In this document: piece after piece, positions 4,809 to 6,942 of the stretch
How positions within the stretch are numbered: the first letter of the stretch is position 1
How the letters are laid out: the number at the start of each line of letters is the position of its first letter
Assembly: GCA_017849395.1 (NCBI GenBank)
Contig: JAFIHO010000153.1
Span: 1-6,942 of the forward strand
Origin: Hyphomicrobiales bacterium
GTDB lineage: Bacteria > Pseudomonadota > Alphaproteobacteria > Micropepsales > Micropepsaceae
Reading direction: 5' to 3'
Length of the DNA: 6,942 nucleotides
Made by a program: the position numbers and the translations under genes
The notes under the pieces: model-generated
Seen by the model: only the letters and a program-made list of their open reading frames with translations
The model's database searches: none
What the model was told of the DNA's origin: nothing

Positions 4809-6942
4809 ATGTCCGATCCCATCCCCTTTCCCATCGGCGGAGCTGCGAACGACGCGCCGCCCCAGACCGGCTATACGGCCGCGTCGCCGGAGACTCCGGA
4901 TCTGGGGGTGATTGGGGCCGATGTGCCGACCGACGAAGTGGTCGCGCTGGGACCGCAGGGCGCCAATATATCCTTCGACCCCGCCTCGCCAGAACGGTTC
5001 GTCAATCGCGAATTGTCCTGGCTGGCCTTCAACCGGCGCGTGATCGGCGAGGCGGAGAATCGCCGCAACCCGCTGTTCGAGCGGGTGCGCTTCCTGTCCA
5101 TCTCCGCATCCAACCTGGACGAGTTCTACATGGTCCGCGTGGCGGGCCTGATGGGCATGGTGCGCGAAGGCGTCACCACCCTGTCCGCCGACGGGCTTTC
5201 CCCGGCGCAGCAGCTTGCCAGGGTGGACGATACGGCGCGCTGCCTGATCGCCGACCAGCAGCGCATCTGGCGCGGGCTGGACAATGAGCTGCGCGGCGAA
5301 GGCATCAGCGTCCTCACCGCCGCGGAAATCCAGGAGAGCGACCGCGACTGGCTGGCGCAGCAATTCGCCGAGCAGATTTTCCCGGTGCTGACGCCGCTGG
5401 CCATCGACCCGGCGCATCCGTTCCCCTTCATTCCCAATCTGGGCTTCACCATCGCCCTGTCGCTGACCAACCGGCGCGACGGCAAGACGTTCCATGCGCT
5501 GATCCCCGTGCCGCCGCAGTTGCGCCGCTTCCTGCGCCTGCCCGACAGCGATCATCGCCGGGTGCGGTTCATCCCGCTGGAACAGGCGATCGCGCTATAT
5601 TTCGACAAGCTGTTCCCCGGCCACAGCGTCGGCGGATGGGGCATGTTCCGCATCCTGCGCGACAGCGATGTCGAGATCGAGGAAGAAGCCGAAGACCTTG
5701 TTCTGCTGTTCGAGAGCCTGCTGAAACGCCGCCGCCGGGGCAGCGTGATCCACATGAAATGCAGCCGCTCCATGCCGGCGGAACTGCGCCAGTTCATCGC
5801 CGAGCATCTGGACCTGGACGAATCCGAAATCGTGATCGTCGAAAATCTGATGGGCCTGTCGGACCTCAGCAAGCTCATCCTGCCGGAACGTCCCGACCTT
5901 CAGTTCCGTCCCTATATGCCGCGCTTCCCGGAACGCATCCGCGACCATAATGGCGACTGTTTCGCCGCCATCCGCGAGAAGGACCTGATCGTCCACCACC
6001 CGTTCGAGAGTTTCGACGCGGTGGTGCAGTTCCTGCGCCAGGCCGCCGCCGATCCCGAAGTGGTGGCGATCAAGCAGACCCTCTATCGCACCAGCCAGGA
6101 CAGCCCCATCGTTTCCGCGCTGATCGAGGCGGCGGAATCGGGCAAGTCCGTCACCGCGCTGGTCGAACTGAAGGCGCGGTTCGACGAGGCCGCCAACATC
6201 AAATGGGCGCGCGACCTGGAGCGGGCGGGCGTGCAGGTGGTCTATGGCTTCATCGCGCTGAAGACCCACGCCAAGGTGTCGCTGGTGGTGCGGCGCGAAG
6301 GCGGCGCCCTGCGCACCTACTGCCATTTCGGCACCGGCAACTATCATTCGCAGACGGCGCGCATCTATACCGACCTGTCGCTGTTCAGCGCCGATCCGGC
6401 GCTGGGGCGCGACGCGGCGCAATTGTTCAACTACATCACCGGCTATGCCGAGCCCGTGGCGCTGGAGAAGCTGGCGGTGTCGCCCTTCTCGCTGCGCGGG
6501 CGGCTGGCCGAAATGATCCAGCAGGAAATCATGCATGCCCGCGCCGGACGTCCCGCCGCAATCTGGCTGAAACTGAATTCGCTGGTCGATCCGGCCATGA
6601 TCGACGGCCTGTACCGCGCCAGCCAGGCGGGCGTGCAGATCGAACTGGTGATACGCGGTATCTGCTGCCTGCGCCCCGGCGTGCCCGGCCTGTCGGAGAA
6701 TATCCGGGTGCGCTCCATCGTGGGCCGTTTCCTGGAACATGGCCGCATCGTCTGTTTCGGGGCGGGCCACGGCCTGCCCAGTCCCAAGGCGAAGCTGTTC
6801 ATCTCCTCCGCAGACTGGATGCCGCGCAACCTGGACCGCCGGGTGGAGGCGCTGGTCCCGCTGGAAAATCCCACCGTTCACCAACAGGTTCTGGACCAGA
6901 TCATGGTCGCGCTGCTGAAAGGCCAGGCGCAAAGCTGGTATA
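4809..6942 (+). CDS. ppk: Polyphosphate kinase Ppk1 (3' partial)
   Basis: Ppk1 reversibly transfers the gamma phosphate of ATP onto inorganic polyphosphate through a phosphohistidine intermediate, and is usually membrane-associated. The frame runs to the window edge with no stop. The 711 residues seen are nearly the whole protein (typically about 690-740). After an N-terminal Pro/Ala/Gly-rich extension of about 60 residues, the core starts at RFVNRELSWLAFN (from residue 63), followed by SISASNLDEFYMVRVAGL. Later come AIKQTLYRTS, then KTHAKVSLVVRR with H487, which matches the autophosphorylated histidine (H435 in E. coli). HFGTGNYH and EIMHARAGRPAAIWLK follow, and LEH with H644 matches E. coli H592. 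SSADWMPRNLDRRVE near the end is also standard. The start at 4809 lies 31 bases after hda; CGGG is too close to the ATG to be a good SD. ppx often follows ppk, but that region is outside the window. Confidence 0.97.
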   Translation, partial: MSDPIPFPIGGAANDAPPQTGYTAASPETPDLGVIGADVPTDEVVALGPQGANISFDPASPERFVNRELSWLAFNRRVIGEAENRRNPLFERVRFLSISASNLDEFYMVRVAGLMGMVREGVTTLSADGLSPAQQLARVDDTARCLIADQQRIWRGLDNELRGEGISVLTAAEIQESDRDWLAQQFAEQIFPVLTPLAIDPAHPFPFIPNLGFTIALSLTNRRDGKTFHALIPVPPQLRRFLRLPDSDHRRVRFIPLEQAIALYFDKLFPGHSVGGWGMFRILRDSDVEIEEEAEDLVLLFESLLKRRRRGSVIHMKCSRSMPAELRQFIAEHLDLDESEIVIVENLMGLSDLSKLILPERPDLQFRPYMPRFPERIRDHNGDCFAAIREKDLIVHHPFESFDAVVQFLRQAAADPEVVAIKQTLYRTSQDSPIVSALIEAAESGKSVTALVELKARFDEAANIKWARDLERAGVQVVYGFIALKTHAKVSLVVRREGGALRTYCHFGTGNYHSQTARIYTDLSLFSADPALGRDAAQLFNYITGYAEPVALEKLAVSPFSLRGRLAEMIQQEIMHARAGRPAAIWLKLNSLVDPAMIDGLYRASQAGVQIELVIRGICCLRPGVPGLSENIRVRSIVGRFLEHGRIVCFGAGHGLPSPKAKLFISSADWMPRNLDRRVEALVPLENPTVHQQVLDQIMVALLKGQAQSWY

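Noticed and set aside
5595..6932. Long minus-strand open frame (445 codons) opposite ppk
   Set aside because: It lies entirely antisense to a gene with full Ppk1 motifs. Its His/Gln/Arg/Asp-rich composition is the usual product of reading the complement of a GC-rich gene, and no family motif is visible.
1..6942. Mobile element, CRISPR array, phage or defence system
   Set aside because: No transposase, integrase, nuclease or spaced direct repeats are visible. Apart from the partial SDR and the unknown DUF2066 protein, all genes are recognisable housekeeping genes in a familiar order.

Overview
This window looks like ordinary chromosomal core sequence from a GC-rich alphaproteobacterium. The evidence is the strong G/C bias at third codon positions and the gene order purN-purM, then divergently DUF2066 protein, CDP-alcohol phosphatidyltransferase, hda, ppk. 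From general knowledge this order recurs in Alphaproteobacteria. I would guess a sphingomonad or a relative, but the sequence alone does not settle the genus. There is no tRNA, rRNA, CRISPR array, transposase or phage gene. I found no clear undescribed system; the most unusual DNA is a short palindromic stretch between the two operons.

Layout. Bases 2-637 (+) are the C-terminal part of a short-chain dehydrogenase resembling retinol dehydrogenases; its start lies outside the window. It converges on a minus-strand operon, purM (2297-1233) then purN (1236-634), which encodes two steps of de novo purine synthesis. The SDR and purN stop codons share the palindrome CTAG. purM and purN overlap by TTGA, with purN starting at TTG. 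A 244-bp divergent region (2298-2541) holds a possible purM promoter, a run of inverted repeats, and a TATACT -10 box for the plus-strand genes.

From 2542 to the end, four plus-strand genes are tightly packed. They are an exported DUF2066 protein of unknown function (2542-3582), a membrane CDP-alcohol phosphatidyltransferase (3583-4134, no gap), the replication regulator Hda/HdaA (4136-4777, 1-bp gap), and polyphosphate kinase Ppk1 (4809 to the window edge, 711 residues seen). ppk may also have its own promoter overlapping the end of hda, in a position that would give a nearly leaderless mRNA.

Together the genes cover nucleotide synthesis (purM, purN), envelope and lipid functions (DUF2066, CDP-alcohol transferase), control of DnaA-ATP (hda) and phosphate/stress storage (ppk). 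Joint regulation of these functions is inferred from the packing and is not shown directly.
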